A stretch of 64,000 bases of DNA, taken from assembly GCF_000247695.1 (NCBI RefSeq), contig NW_004624795.1, positions 12,614,870-12,678,869 on the forward strand, read 5' to 3'. The translations under genes were made by a program, and so were the position numbers. The notes beneath the pieces were generated by a model. The model saw only the letters and a program-made list of their open reading frames with translations, searched no databases and was not told the origin of the DNA. Positions 47,996 to 58,664 of the stretch are shown in pieces. Position 1 is the first letter of the stretch; every line of letters begins with the position of its first letter. Origin of the DNA: Heterocephalus glaber. Lineage: Eukaryota > Chordata > Mammalia > Rodentia > Bathyergidae.

Positions 47996-48085
47996 TTTGC
48001 GATACATTTGGATCATCTTGGGAGCAAGTTAGACCATTTAAAAGTTCTAGATCTCATCCCCGAGAGATTCCAGGTCGGAGACTGG
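47985..48085 (+). mobile_element. hAT MER5-like fragment
   Basis: 'agattctcgagctttgcgat', 'ggatcatcttgggagcaagt' and 'tctcatccccgagagattcc' echo the MER5 layout. Partial and diverged. Confidence 0.45.
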
Positions 48086-48093
48086 AGTTAGCG

Positions 48094-48202
48094 TGATCGA
48101 CCGTCTTGACTGGCTCAGAGCTCAGAGGGTTCCAGAATGTGAGACTTCCACTTTTAAAACTGGGACAGTGCCAGGAAAATCAGGACAAGTTGTTCACTCT
48201 AG
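48094..48202. mobile_element. Short MITE, relative of 35334-35437
   Basis: Ends 'gtgatcgaccgtcttgactg' and 'aatcaggacaagttgttcac' form an imperfect inverted repeat like that of the 35.3 kb unit, with 'gagacttccacttttaaaac' inside. Confidence 0.5.
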
Positions 48203-48814
48203 CTTAAGCACCGTTAGTCCCTGCCCAGTGACATTCCTTGCTCTGTGGAGTCACAGAAACCCAACTTTAATCAGTCAATAGCATGCTCAGGCAAGGTGAG
48301 TACCTGGATCTGCCCTGGGTGGTGAATATGGGTCATTCAATAACTTCATTCCCTGTTGCTGTTGAATTACTTATTGTAGACCTGTGCCCCACTTCTAAGC
48401 AATGAGTTGTAAAGGAAGGACTTATAGGAAGGACACTGCACCTGAAGGAAAGAATTGAGGCAAAGAGATGGCTGCCCTGTCTTCTGCCTTGGACAGAGTT
48501 GTGTGAGAACATGAGGGTTGGAACTGTAGCAGCCATTCTGCATTCAAGAGGCAAAAAACTGAAGGATAAAAATTCAGCTGTGCTAAGGATGAAGAATTAG
48601 AATAACATTTTTATATCATTGAGGTGCTTTATCAATGTGAAATTACCTTATCTCCAGTCTAATTGTTATATGATTAAATATTTTTTCTTGTTCAAACAAC
48701 TGTTATCTAGTATTCTGTTAATTATATCCCAAAACGTCCTGTTAAAAAAGGACCTAAAAAATCATTTTTAAACATGATCCCTCAAATCATTCTGATGCCT
48801 TCTTCCAATCCACT

Positions 48815-48990
48815 AATCCACTGATTCTCAAAAAGCGGTCCAGAAACATCAGCATCACTTGAAAACCTGTTGAATGCAGGTGCTCAGGCCCCACTCAGAC
48901 CTTCTGAATCAGAAACTGCAAGGCGGGACCCTGCTACCTTGTGTCTTAGCAAGCCTTCCAGATGATTCTGACCATTGCTAAAGTTTAAGA
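48815..48990 (+). mobile_element. MER5A-like hAT-Charlie repeat
   Basis: 'ccactgattctcaaaaagcg', 'acatcagcatcacttgaaaa', 'aggccccactcagaccttct' and 'ccagatgattctgaccattg' follow the MER5A consensus order from end to end. Confidence 0.8.
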
Positions 48991-49146
48991 AGCCTTCGGC
49001 CAATCAACACTGGAGACTCTGGATTACCAGGCCCCCCAAACTTCTGATGGAACTTTTAGACTTAACCCAGCCCACAGCTGCTTCTTATTGCCTGAAAATA
49101 AAGCAGTATGTCTTCTCACCTTCTGCAATTTTTCCCCTTTCTGCCC

Positions 49147-49182
49147 TGGGTTCGATTTCTAGCACCACACACACAAAAAAGA
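49147..49182 (+). repeat. ID SINE 3' end fragment
   Basis: 'ctgggttcgatttctagcac' with a CA/A tail is the B-box end of an ID-type unit without its A-box half. Confidence 0.55.
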
Positions 49183-49591
49183 AATTAAAACATCGCTTCC
49201 TCCTTGCTGCCTAGAGCCCCCCCGCCCCAGGTAGTCTTGCTTGAGCTGGATGCTCGGGCTACTTGGTGAAGGAGTGCAGGGAGGGAGTTCTTTGTACTGG
49301 GCCTGGCCAGGCAGGAGGTGAACATGGCCAAGCCAGTGGTGAGGGAAGGGGAGTAAATGTTTGGTGCCCCAGGGCAGTAGCCCTGGGTCTTTGCATCCCC
49401 ACAAAGGCCCACTCAGACCTCTGAATCTCATCATGGGCAGCCGGTCAGGAGGGAGGGGAAGAGAAGGCTCGGCCCGGGGAACTCCACCTTCTCCTCCCCT
49501 AAGGAGCTCTACCCTGGCTGGCCTTTTATACTCCAGGTGACCCTATTTCTCAACACAATGAATTAATCGAAGCTGCAGTAAGAGACCCAAG

Positions 49592-49792
49592 GTACCTGAG
49601 CGTGGTGACACACGCCTGTAATACCAGCTATTCAGGAGGCTGAGGCAGGAAGATTGCAAGTTCAAGGCCAGCCTGGGTGACTTACTGAGATTCTGTCCCA
49701 AAATAAATAAAAAGAGCTGGGGAAGTAGCTCAATGGTAGAGCATTCCTCAGTCCCTGGGTTCAATCCTTAGCTCCACCAAAAAGAAAAAAAT
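49592..49792 (+). repeat. B1-dID composite SINE
   Basis: 'acacgcctgtaataccagct', 'ggaggctgaggcaggaagat' and then 'gctggggaagtagctcaatg' with 'gttcaatccttagctccacc' show a nearly complete B1 followed by an ID unit that still has A- and B-box-like sequences. Confidence 0.92.
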
Positions 49793-49894
49793 CTAAAGGT
49801 AGAAACTGAACAAGAGACTTCAAGTTACAAGGGGCATCCATTCTCAGCTATAAAAGAAATGATAAACTCCCTCACTACATCTCTTCTCTTCTTT

Positions 49895-49998
49895 GGAATT
49901 TTTTCCTCTCCTCCCCATCCCTCTCCCCTCCCCACCCTTCCTCCTGCTTCGTTTCCTCCTCCTCCTCTTCTTCCTCCTCCTCCTCCTTTTTTTTCTTT
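49895..49998. repeat. Pyrimidine (TCC)n tract
   Basis: Runs of CTCC and TCCTCC, then poly(T), adjoining the tail of the next minus-strand SINE. Confidence 0.85.
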
Positions 49999-50130
49999 TC
50001 TGTACTAGAAATCAAACTATGACCTTTCCACTGAGACACATCTCCAGCCCTTTTTAAAAATTTTCAGCACAAATTCTTGTTAAATTGCTAAGTTCCCCAG
50101 GCTGAGCTCCCATTCATATCCTGCCAGGTT
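49992..50130 (-). repeat. B1-dID composite SINE, degraded
   Basis: Complement of 'ccactgagacacatctccag' (ID half) and 'gctaagttccccaggctgag' (B1 half); the 5' part of B1 is missing. Confidence 0.65.
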
Positions 50131-50167
50131 CTCTTTGGAATATTCTCTTTCCCTCTCTCTGTTTTTG

Positions 50168-50250
50168 GTTTTTTTTTGGTACCGGGGATTGAACTTGGGT
50201 CCTTGTGCTTTCGAGGCAGGTGGTGCAACCACTGAGCTAAATCCCCTGCC
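50168..50250 (-). repeat. ID SINE
   Basis: Complement of 'ccactgagctaaatcccctg' and 'ggggattgaacttgggtcct', with poly(A) tail at the left. It sits in the tail region of the neighbouring B1. Confidence 0.92.
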
Positions 50251-50368
50251 CTGTCTCTGGTTTTTTGAGATAGAGTCTTACTAACGCTGGCCCCAAATTC
50301 ATGGCGATCCTCCTACCTCAGCCTCCTGAGTACTGGGTTCACAGGTGTGCACCACCATCCCTAGTTCT
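50251..50368 (-). repeat. B1 SINE
   Basis: Complement of 'tttttgagatagagtcttac', 'tcctcctacctcagcctcct' and 'gtgcaccaccatccctagtt'. Confidence 0.88.
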
Positions 50369-50369
50369 G

Positions 50370-53055
50370 AAATATTTTTTTCAATAATAATTTTTAGCAT
50401 TTGACGTAGGCCCCTGAATTTTATTGATCATGCAGTCAGCATATTACGAATAATTTTTTAAAAATAAATAACAATTCCTACTACTGATTTAGCATTTTCC
50501 ACATGGTGCCAGGTACAAGGCCTTTCCGTGTATCAAACACTCGCAGATCAGGAACCACTGCCCAGCTGTGCTGCTGAGGGTCCTCTTTGTCCCAGCCAAG
50601 CTAGGTTCATGAGTTCTACAAAGCAGCTCACCTGTGTCCATCTTTCACCATTATCATCAAATATGGCAAGATACCCTGAATATTTAAATATCTGCACCAC
50701 TTCTGCGAGGCCCAAGTTGGCAACACTACCCACGATGCCCCACTGTCCAGCAGCACCTGGGGAAGGCTGGGAATGCTGCTCATCAGCCGAGCTTCCACAC
50801 ACAGAGGGAGGACAGCTAGTGGCTCAAAAGAGCTTTCTCAGAATCAAAAACTAGGCCAAAGTCCCACCTCCCCTCTCTCCTCTGAGTCTGCATGTCCCTG
50901 GTTCCCACTGAGTCTTGGGTTGGGCTCATGTCTCAGAAGAACACCCCCAGCCACCTCTGTCTTCCATCTTCCAACAATTAGAGCTGCTTCCAGGAAGAGT
51001 GCTGTCTGCTGGCTTCTGGGTCTTGCTCACACGACAGGCAGACACCTGCTGCTCTCCCAAGGTCACTGTCCTTGATGCACAGTTGATCTAACTCACAATT
51101 AACCCCTTCTATTTGGCTTTGTTACTGCCAGAGCTTACATACCAAATGGTCCCTCTTGGTAGGACAATTACATGGCGTTACTACTAAGGGTATAGGAATC
51201 AGGGCAAGCAGCTATGCCAAAAAAGGGCAGTTATCGAAAACAGGGCAATTTTACAGCCTTCCTATAGGAGCAGACCACCAGGAAAGTTCATGGGAAACTA
51301 AGCAAAGAAGGGCCAACCCCTGCTGGGTTTTCGATTGTGCTTTTGGAGACCAGCGGGCCTCAATGTCACCAGATACCCAGATAATGCCCACTTTACACAG
51401 CCTCCTTTCACAGAAACATTCTTTTGCCAAAACACCAGGTACTCTGACACCCCCAGTACCCCCAGACCCTGTAAACCCAGAAGGTGGGATGCACAGCCCC
51501 AAGAAGGCGCAAGAGGCTGGCTTTTAAATCTCCCTTCCTTGGATTTCTAGTACTGAAGATAAGAGAGGAGTCAAAATGGTGTCACAGGTTGGGGACAGCG
51601 GGTCAGCAGGGGTTGGTAGAGACTTGAGGGAGCTGCTTGGGGAACCCCATGTTCTGGGACAGGGAAAAGGCTCGAGTCCAGGAGCCGTGCAGACTTGCAA
51701 AGCCCAGGAGCAGGCCAGGAGGGTGTGGGACCCACCTCTGACACACAGCCTGGAGTAACAAAGCCTTCGGGAATCAGTCAACCTGAGAGAGACGCCCCAT
51801 TCTGTCTGAGCAGCTCTCTTTTTTCCCTCTGTTCTTGCCAGGGGAGGCCAGAGTTCACATCAAATGTCATTAATCATCTTCCTGGAGTTTGAGGGCTTAT
51901 TGGACAGTCCTATTAATCAGAGGCCTATCACACCCACAGCTGGCTGGGTCGCCATTGTCCTGTTCCTCACCTATCATAGAAAGATTAGATTATCAGTGAC
52001 AACTAAGACACCCTTTGAGTCACAGGAAAGCCAGAGAATGGGGTTGCTTTTATTTTTTTATTTATTTATCCTCCTGATTTGAGGATGAGCTGTTTCATGT
52101 CTTGTCACACTGCATCTTTTTCTTCAAAGAATCAGCTTTAAGAATCCAATTTGTCAAAATGGACAATCATTGGCAAATCCATAAAGGAGAGAGAGACGGG
52201 GTGGGGAGAGGAAAAAGCTCTCGGCAACTTTATCTAAAAAGGTAAAATAAAGCAGAAGGCTTTAAATGGGGCCTGGAAGGATTAGAAAATAAGTTGCATT
52301 TGACCAAAATTAATCTCTGAGAAGCAGGATCTCTGTTTAAAAAAAGAACTGACAGAGATGTGTCAGAGGGGAAGCTGGAGACCCACACGTGGGGGTCCTC
52401 CATCTCAGGCCGTCCACCACCTCTTTGGGAGTGGATTCAAACAGAGACCTGGGGTCAAATCAGAATGCGATGTCTTCCAAGCTTTCTCCTAACTTTCCCC
52501 CGGCCCGTATATAACAGCACAACAAAGCAGCAGGGCAACATAGTACACAGAACTCAGTTCCTCACCCCACCTCCCAAGGGGGTGACTCAGTCATTTGGCC
52601 ACTACTGAGCCACCCAGGCTGAGACCAAGCCAGCCAGGAAACGCCAAATGGAGGAAGATGGGCCCAGGGCCTTGGCCACCCGACCGGAATCCAGAGGCTG
52701 CTGCCTCAGATGCCTTGAGCAGCGGCGACCTAGGACACAGGCTGAGGATAAACCCCTGCACAGAGGAGGGGGCTCCAGCAAAGAGCCCGAAGGGGCCACA
52801 GTGACACAGCCCCTGCTCTTTGTTCCACTGTGGGAAGGGAGTTCAAGTCCATCCACTCTTCCAGGCCTCTTGAAAGTCCTCAGACCTCAGTTTCAATGTG
52901 AATTCTAAGTGTTGACAACTTATCCAAATTTTTTTTTAAATCCTCAAGCGTGCGAAACAAAACCCACAAGTGGGTCCCATTTGGCCCTGGGTCTGGCATT
53001 TGGGTTGCTGACCTAATTTGCTAGGCAAATTAGCAAGGGCCAGGTTATTTAGAGC
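50370..53055. other. Unique non-coding DNA
   Basis: No gene or recognisable repeat family apart from T-rich/TTTA runs near 52047-52072 and a poly(T) at 52928. Open frames are short and unsupported. Confidence 0.45.
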
Positions 53056-53089
53056 CTGGTTCAGACTCCCGGCACAGTGCTCTCTGCTT

Positions 53090-53287
53090 CAGGTATGAGC
53101 ATGTGAACCCAAACCACCTTTTCAAATCCTGGCTCTGCCACGAACCAGCTGTGTGACTTCAGGTAAAGTACTCCACTTCTCTGAGTCTCTGCCTCCTTTT
53201 TAAAATGAGGTGATAATATCAACCTCAAGAGATTGCTGTGAAGATTAAAAGTGGCATAGAACAGAGCAGAGTGGCAGTTGTAAATTG
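53090..53287 (+). repeat. MIR SINE
   Basis: 'caaatcctggctctgccacg', 'ctgtgtgacttcaggtaaag' and 'gaagattaaaagtggcatag' follow MIR closely. Confidence 0.85.
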
Positions 53288-53399
53288 TCATCGTATAACG
53301 TAATCGTGTTTTGTTACATCTTCAAAAGAGCCTGGTGTTGAGGCACAACATTTTAGAAAGTTGAATCTAGTTTGACTGTCTTAATTTTGGCAAGGAAAA

Positions 53400-53965
53400 A
53401 AAAAAAGAAGCTCCAGAGTTAAACAAAAAGTTTATCTTCTGCAGCAGGCACAACTATGCCCACATAAAGATGTGACTCTCACAGCCCTGGCCCAACCATT
53501 TCTTTTCCTAACATGACTTCGTTGGAAATAAGGAAAGTTTCTATTGTAAATGCGTTTAACAGCAGAGCCACACAAGCCTTCAGGGTCCCAAATATGTCAG
53601 CAATATCAGTGCAGTTAACACAATTACATGTCCACTTCTGTGCTCGTTAAAGAAAGATTTGTGAGACAACTCAGGCCGTATTTGTTCACTGCAAGTTTGA
53701 GCCCAGCTTTATCTTTTAAAAGGATTGTTTCCCAAGGCAGCTGATGATTAGCCGATGATGCTGAGGCTCAAAGCTCTTTGGGTATTTCGAGAAAGACGCT
53801 GGATATGGCATGATGGTCAAGCCGGTTGGTCGTTTGTGAAAATTGAACGTGTTAACTGTTGGAGAGACCTGACGAGTATCATGTCTGCCTTTATTCGGTG
53901 ATTAGTGAAAGGCCGCTGGAGGTGTCTGTGAGAAGTGAGAGGCAGGGATTTGGTGCTTTGATAGA
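53400..53965. promoter_or_regulatory. Candidate conserved non-coding element
   Basis: A 560-base block without repeat signatures. It carries GATA-type words (AGCTTTATCTTTT near 53705), 'gctgatgattagccgatgat' (53740-53759) and 'tttattcggtgattag' near 53891. Bounded by MIR on both sides. Regulatory role is inference. Confidence 0.3.
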
Positions 53966-53971
53966 TTCCAA

Positions 53972-54118
53972 GACAGATCCTGAGTCCTCGCTCGGCTCCA
54001 AGGCCTTGGGCTAGTTTCTTAAACTCTCGGAGTCTCCATTTATTCTTGTGTGAAATGAGGGTAATAAAACCTACTTCATAGGACTTTGTGAGAATTAAAC
54101 AGAAAATATATGTGCTCA
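53972..54118 (+). repeat. MIR SINE
   Basis: 'gggctagtttcttaaactct' and 'gaaatgagggtaataaaacc' match MIR. Confidence 0.75.
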
Positions 54119-54119
54119 G

Positions 54120-55400
54120 GAACTGTCAGCCCACTGAGGCGCTTCTTGAAGATGAGGCGGCATTCACCCGTGGACAGGTTCACTGAGCAACTCCCGTATG
54201 AAGTCCCTTGTCGAGTGCTGGGAAGAATCAGCTCAGGGCCAAATTCAGGTTAATGCCAGATGAGAGGAGAGAACAATGAACGTGTCCGTGCTTTACGCTT
54301 CTGATTCAGAGACTAAGTGTTAGGTTGTCTGAATGAGAGTTTGATCTGAAATCTGAAGTTGGAGACCTGGCTGAGTTCCAGTTTAGGGAGCTTTTTTTGT
54401 GGCTTTCTTGACCTTTCTGCAAATTTCCAGCAACCTGAGGCCATCCAAGATGGGGAAGAATGAGATACTGCCCTAAGCATTGGGCTAGGATGAAGACCCT
54501 GACCTTAAAGGATGTCCTGAGAGAAGAGTTCCCTGAGGGGGACTGTCATCTAGGTTACAAACAAGAGTGACATCATTGCCAAGTAGGAATCAAGACAGGA
54601 GGAGGCATGGACCTGAAACCTGAAAGAGAGGACAATGACAGCCAGTGTCCATCAAACACTGACTGTGAGGTAAGCCTGGTGCTTAAAGCGTCACATCCCA
54701 TGTCTCACCCAATTCCCACGCAAGTCCTTTGAAGCAGATACAATTGTCATCATGGCTGAGATCGCTATCATCCAAGACCAAATGGCTCCCACAGCACCCA
54801 GATCTGAAAGCAGAATGCCCACAGCAGAAACTGCTGGCCATATGGCTTACCCAAATGCACCTGATTCCTACAAGGCTCTGACAGGAGAACCCCAACAGCC
54901 AGGCCTGCACCTCATCCTGCCTTAGGGCAAAAGCCACCTTGAGCCTAGCAAAGACATGCTTATAAACAGAGGCCTCTGTATCCCCCTTGGGACCCTTTTT
55001 CTGCACAGGTGCTTCTACAGGCTCCATGAGTCTGGGTTCTAACCCTGCAGTAGCAACACACATGTGCACATATGTGCACATAGATACCGGGCCCGGTACT
55101 GGGCCCAGGCAGGGAGATGGCCAGTGCCTGTCTTTCTTCTCAAGGTCCTCTATCCACCCCACCCCACCTGCATACATCCTTGGAGCTGCCCCCTGCTGGG
55201 CTGCTACAGCTAAGGGAAGACAAGCTGATCCCCCATCTGCTTGGGGCTGTGTCCTTGGCTCCAATGACCTTACAAAGGCTGTCGCCTGAAGTGCTGTTTA
55301 GGTTTGTGGCTGATCCTTCTCGAGGCAAGAAGAAAGGCAAAGAGGAATAGCTGTAACCTAAAATAAGTACATCGGCAACCAGGAGAGAGACTCGGGTCTC
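54120..55400. other. Unique DNA with reversed MIR
   Basis: 54645-54800 looks like a reversed MIR ('cagccagtgtccatcaaaca', 'ccacgcaagtcctttgaagc'). The 193-codon minus-strand frame ending at 54683 opens with TTG and has no family match, so no gene is called. Confidence 0.4.
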
Positions 55401-55404
55401 AAGA

Positions 55405-56330
55405 ACCAAATGGAGAATTTATAAGCTTTCAGCCACCTGAAATGGTGGCACTTTCCACCTCGTGCTTAATAAACGCTGACAGCTCGCATTGTTCTGCTGA
55501 GACAAGGTACACTGCATCCCAGTGATAGGGTGAGGGGAACAGGGGACAAAAGCACTAGAGCCGAGGAGGGGGCAAAGGGAGGGATCAAAAATAAAGACTG
55601 AGGGCTGGTGGGGAGCAGCTCTTAATGGGGGGACTGGCAGAAGACCCTGGGAACGGCAGGCACTGACAGCAGAGGCCAGGGGCTCCAGATGGCTTTTTGT
55701 CTCCATGCAATAAAAAATGTAATCTGACAGGCCCTGGGATGGGACTCCGGAAACAAAAGTCTGCAGTGGGGGTGGGAAGTGGGCCAGGTTAAAGGTATCA
55801 GAGTCAGGAAAAGACAAAAAAAGAAGTGGCTGTATCTTCAAGCAGTTCCGGGCTTTGTAAATGGCATTTAATTCCAGAGGTGCAAAACAGGGACAAAGCC
55901 AGTTGTTCTGTGGCCTTGGCAGAGACAAGGAATTGGAAACGCACTGGACATTTGACCCCTGAAGGAAGGCGACGCTTTGCCAGTTAACCACGGATGTGGG
56001 CTCTTTGCACCCACATCCTCCCCTCCCCAAGTCACTAGAGGATGATATAAAGATACAGGGCTTCCTGGTGCAATTTAATTGCTCATAGACCGAAAAGTGA
56101 TGAGCTCCGTCGAATTGCACAGACGTCCTGTAGGAGACCAGCTGCCGTCTTAATGTGGCTTCGCAGAGGGGCACACCCCCCCCACCTGCTTCACCGGGAG
56201 CACACAGACATCCAGGGAAACAGCAGCACCCCTGCGGCCTCTGATGGGGCTGTCGCTTTTTATTAAGTAATCTCTGCCTTTCAGATCACTGCATGTTTTC
56301 TTCCCAAAGGTCTCGGTGGCTGTGTGGACC
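55405..56330. promoter_or_regulatory. Candidate conserved non-coding block
   Basis: About 900 bases without recognisable repeats. Contains the near-palindrome 'gcaatttaattgc' (56070-56082), 'cgtgcttaataaacgctgac' near 55462 and several CpGs around 56090-56135 ('gctccgtcgaattgcacaga'). A 251-codon minus-strand open frame crosses it but opens with GTG; its first ATG is at codon 157. Confidence 0.3.
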
Positions 56331-56862
56331 CAGCACACAGCAGGCTCCCAATAAATATTAAACAGTGGATGCTGGCTATGTCTCTGGATCTCGCCATAGG
56401 AGACAACTTGTCGCCCAGTGGATGGGCCCCACCCCAGGGCTATGCTGTGGTCACTGTGGCAGGAAATTTAAAGTGTGACAGGTTAGGGGTTCTCAGGCAG
56501 CACAACAGGACAGGGAGGCAGGGGATATTAGCAAGGACCTCTTACAGAGACAAAAACTATTAAGCAGGAAGATGCACAATTCCAGTGACAATGTGGGGAG
56601 GCAGCACTCTCACACAGTGGTAGACAGAGAAGATGCAAACATAGTGTGTTCATATTGATCAAAATAGAAGTGCACCCCCTGTGGCCCAGTGGCCCCAGGA
56701 ATACGCACTATAGCAATAGTCAGATCTGTGCGAAGTTGTAGACGTAAAGGTGTTCATGGCAACATGGTTCATGACAAAGAGAAATACTCGGAAATATTCA
56801 TCATTAGGGTAACTGAATGTACCACAATGGACTACTGCACAGTTATTAAAAAATAATGGACT

Positions 56863-56953
56863 TGGGTCGGGGATTTAGCTCAGTGGTTCCGGCGCCTGCC
56901 TCGCAAGCGCAAGGTCCTGAGTTAGATCCCCAGTACCAAAAAATAAATAAATA
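56863..56953 (+). repeat. ID SINE with (AAAT)n tail
   Basis: 'cggggatttagctcagtggt', 'gcgcctgcctcgcaagcgca', ending 'ccagtaccaaaaaataaata'. Exact 11-base duplications 'aataatggact' (56852-56862, 56954-56964). B box carries one change (GTTAGATCC). Confidence 0.95.
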
Positions 56954-56961
56954 AATAATGG

Positions 56962-57005
56962 ACTGGCCTAGAGCTCAGTGGTAGAGTACATGCTTAGCAT
57001 TTGTG
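56962..57005 (+). repeat. Older ID fragment
   Basis: 'ctggcctagagctcagtggt' with 'agagtacatgcttagcat' is an A-box half of an older ID-like unit directly 3' of the young copy. Confidence 0.65.
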
Positions 57006-57329
57006 AAATAACAATAATAATAATGAAGTCAATATTTACCTTATGGTGTGGAAAGATCTTTAAGGTAGATTGTTAAGTGAAAAAAAATCTATTCAAAAAC
57101 AATACATACGACATGATGCTGTGTACATAATTTTAAAAGGCACCTAAATATGGATGTGACAGCAGATCTATATACATAAATGCATATGTAGTGGTTACTT
57201 CTGGAAGGTTGCTAGGAAGAGGATTGCAAAGGAGCTCTTCAACATTTCATTTTGCAATTTTTATAAAGAAAATGTTCGTGCTTTGCTCACATAAAGTTTA
57301 AAATATACAGCCAACAATCATCAATGCAT

Positions 57330-57560
57330 TTGCAGTATGAATTCTGGAGTCCGATCAGGCCACAGGGCCCAGCTCTGCCTCTCTCTCCATTTATGACTTC
57401 AGGCAAAGTGCCCAGGTTAGCTGAGCTTAGGTTCCTGCACTGCAGGCAGGGGTAGTCATGGGCCCTACCCACAGGGCCTCGGGAGACTTAGGTGGGATTT
57501 GCAGAGAAGACCTCAGTACCTAACCCACACTTCGCACTCCATAAATAGTAGCAATAATGT
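57330..57560 (+). repeat. MIR SINE
   Basis: 'atgaattctggagtccgatc', 'cccagctctgcctctctctc' and 'gacttcaggcaaagtgccca' follow MIR, with an extended right side near 'cacttcgcactccataaata'. Confidence 0.7.
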
Positions 57561-58255
57561 CACCAGAGACCAACTGCTTCTCAGTGTCCCTCAGGAGTGG
57601 GGAAGGGCAGGAGAGGACACACAGGAGCCCAAATTGCTCAACAAGCCAAGGTCCCAGAGGTGCTGGGAACATCTGCACACTGAGGATGCAAAGAGACTCA
57701 CTGATTTGTGTTATTTCCTTGTTGTCCCTGGGATGGACAGTTCTGGGTGGAACTTTCTTATCCCTGTCTTCAGAACTCAGATAACAGAGACAAGAGTTGA
57801 ACTCTGGGCCCCAAGGACAACGTCACGAAAGACGTCCCATCGACCTTTGGAGATGGTAAAGTAGGGGACAGTGCTGGTGCCTCTTTTCAAGAGTTACCTC
57901 CTAGGCTGGGCTTCTAACTGACCCGGGCCTTTGCCATCATAGAGCTCTGCTTTCACTGGACACACGTTCCAATTCCCAGAAGAATGGCAAGCTGGAAAAG
58001 GTGTCACTAGAGCAAGCAACCAGGCAGACGGAAGGTTGAGTCCCATTCTCTGGGCTTGTTAGTTACATGACAGAGATGAAAATTAGAAAGAAATGAGATG
58101 CACCCCTAAGCATGTAGAGTGTATCCCTCACAGTGAGGCCCCTCAGAATGGCATGGGAGAGATATGCACAATAGCCCCTGAGTGTCTGTTTTATTCTAGG
58201 CCTAGAAAAGACTATTGTTCTTCTAAAGATGTATGCAAATGAGGGGCCGAGTGCT
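57561..58255. other. Unique non-coding DNA
   Basis: No gene or repeat family recognised. Confidence 0.4.
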
Positions 58256-58264
58256 GTTTAAGAA

Positions 58265-58660
58265 AAGTACCAGGCAGACTACACACTTAACTTAAAATCA
58301 TTTAGTAGCCATCTTAAAATGGAAAGAGACAGGTGAAATTAATACATTTTATGTAACCCGATATATCTAAAATGTCACTGAGCATATAATGTATATAAAA
58401 ATTATTGGGGTAGTCTACATTCTTATTTTAGGGTTTTTGAGACAGAGTCTCGCTCTATAATTCAGCCTGGCCTTGAACTCACTAGGTAGCAGGCTGGCCT
58501 CCAACTCTCAGCAATCTTCCTGTCTCAGCCTCCCAAACACTGGGATTCCAGGCGTCCACCACCATGCCTGCCACGTTCTTCTTTTGCGTGCTAAATCTTC
58601 AGGTCTGCTCTGGGTTTTACTCAGCACATCTCAGCCAGGACCAGGCACGTGTCAGGCCCT
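58265..58660 (+). mobile_element. hAT-type relic split by B1
   Basis: 'agacaggtgaaattaataca', 'tgtaacccgatatatctaaa' and 'gtatataaaaattattgggg' match a common mammalian hAT-Charlie repeat (consensus words AACAGGTGAAATTAATTT, AACCCAATATATCCAAAA). It resumes after the B1 with 'tactcagcacatctcagcca'. Confidence 0.7.
58431..58571 (-). repeat. B1 SINE inside hAT relic
   Basis: Complement of 'gggtttttgagacagagtct', 'cctgtctcagcctcccaaac' and 'caggcgtccaccaccatgcc'. Imperfect duplications 'acattcttatttta' / 'acgttcttcttttg' flank it. Confidence 0.9.
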
Positions 58661-58664
58661 CAGT

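Larger units (their letters stand above)
56660..57312 (+). repeat. Old LINE 3' region (L1M-type)
   Basis: 'ggtgttcatggcaacatggt', 'gtaccacaatggactactgc', 'tggaaagatctttaaggtag', 'gattgttaagtgaaaaaaaa' and 'gtggttacttctggaaggtt' are typical of an old LINE 3' region. Split by two ID units. Confidence 0.65.

Noticed and set aside
54683..55264. 193-codon minus-strand open frame
   Set aside because: It starts at TTG, crosses a reversed MIR and a GT/CA-rich patch, and matches no known protein.
55419..56174. 251-codon minus-strand open frame
   Set aside because: It opens with GTG; the first ATG is at codon 157. No domain, no family match, and a Ser/Pro/Cys-rich composition typical of non-coding frames.
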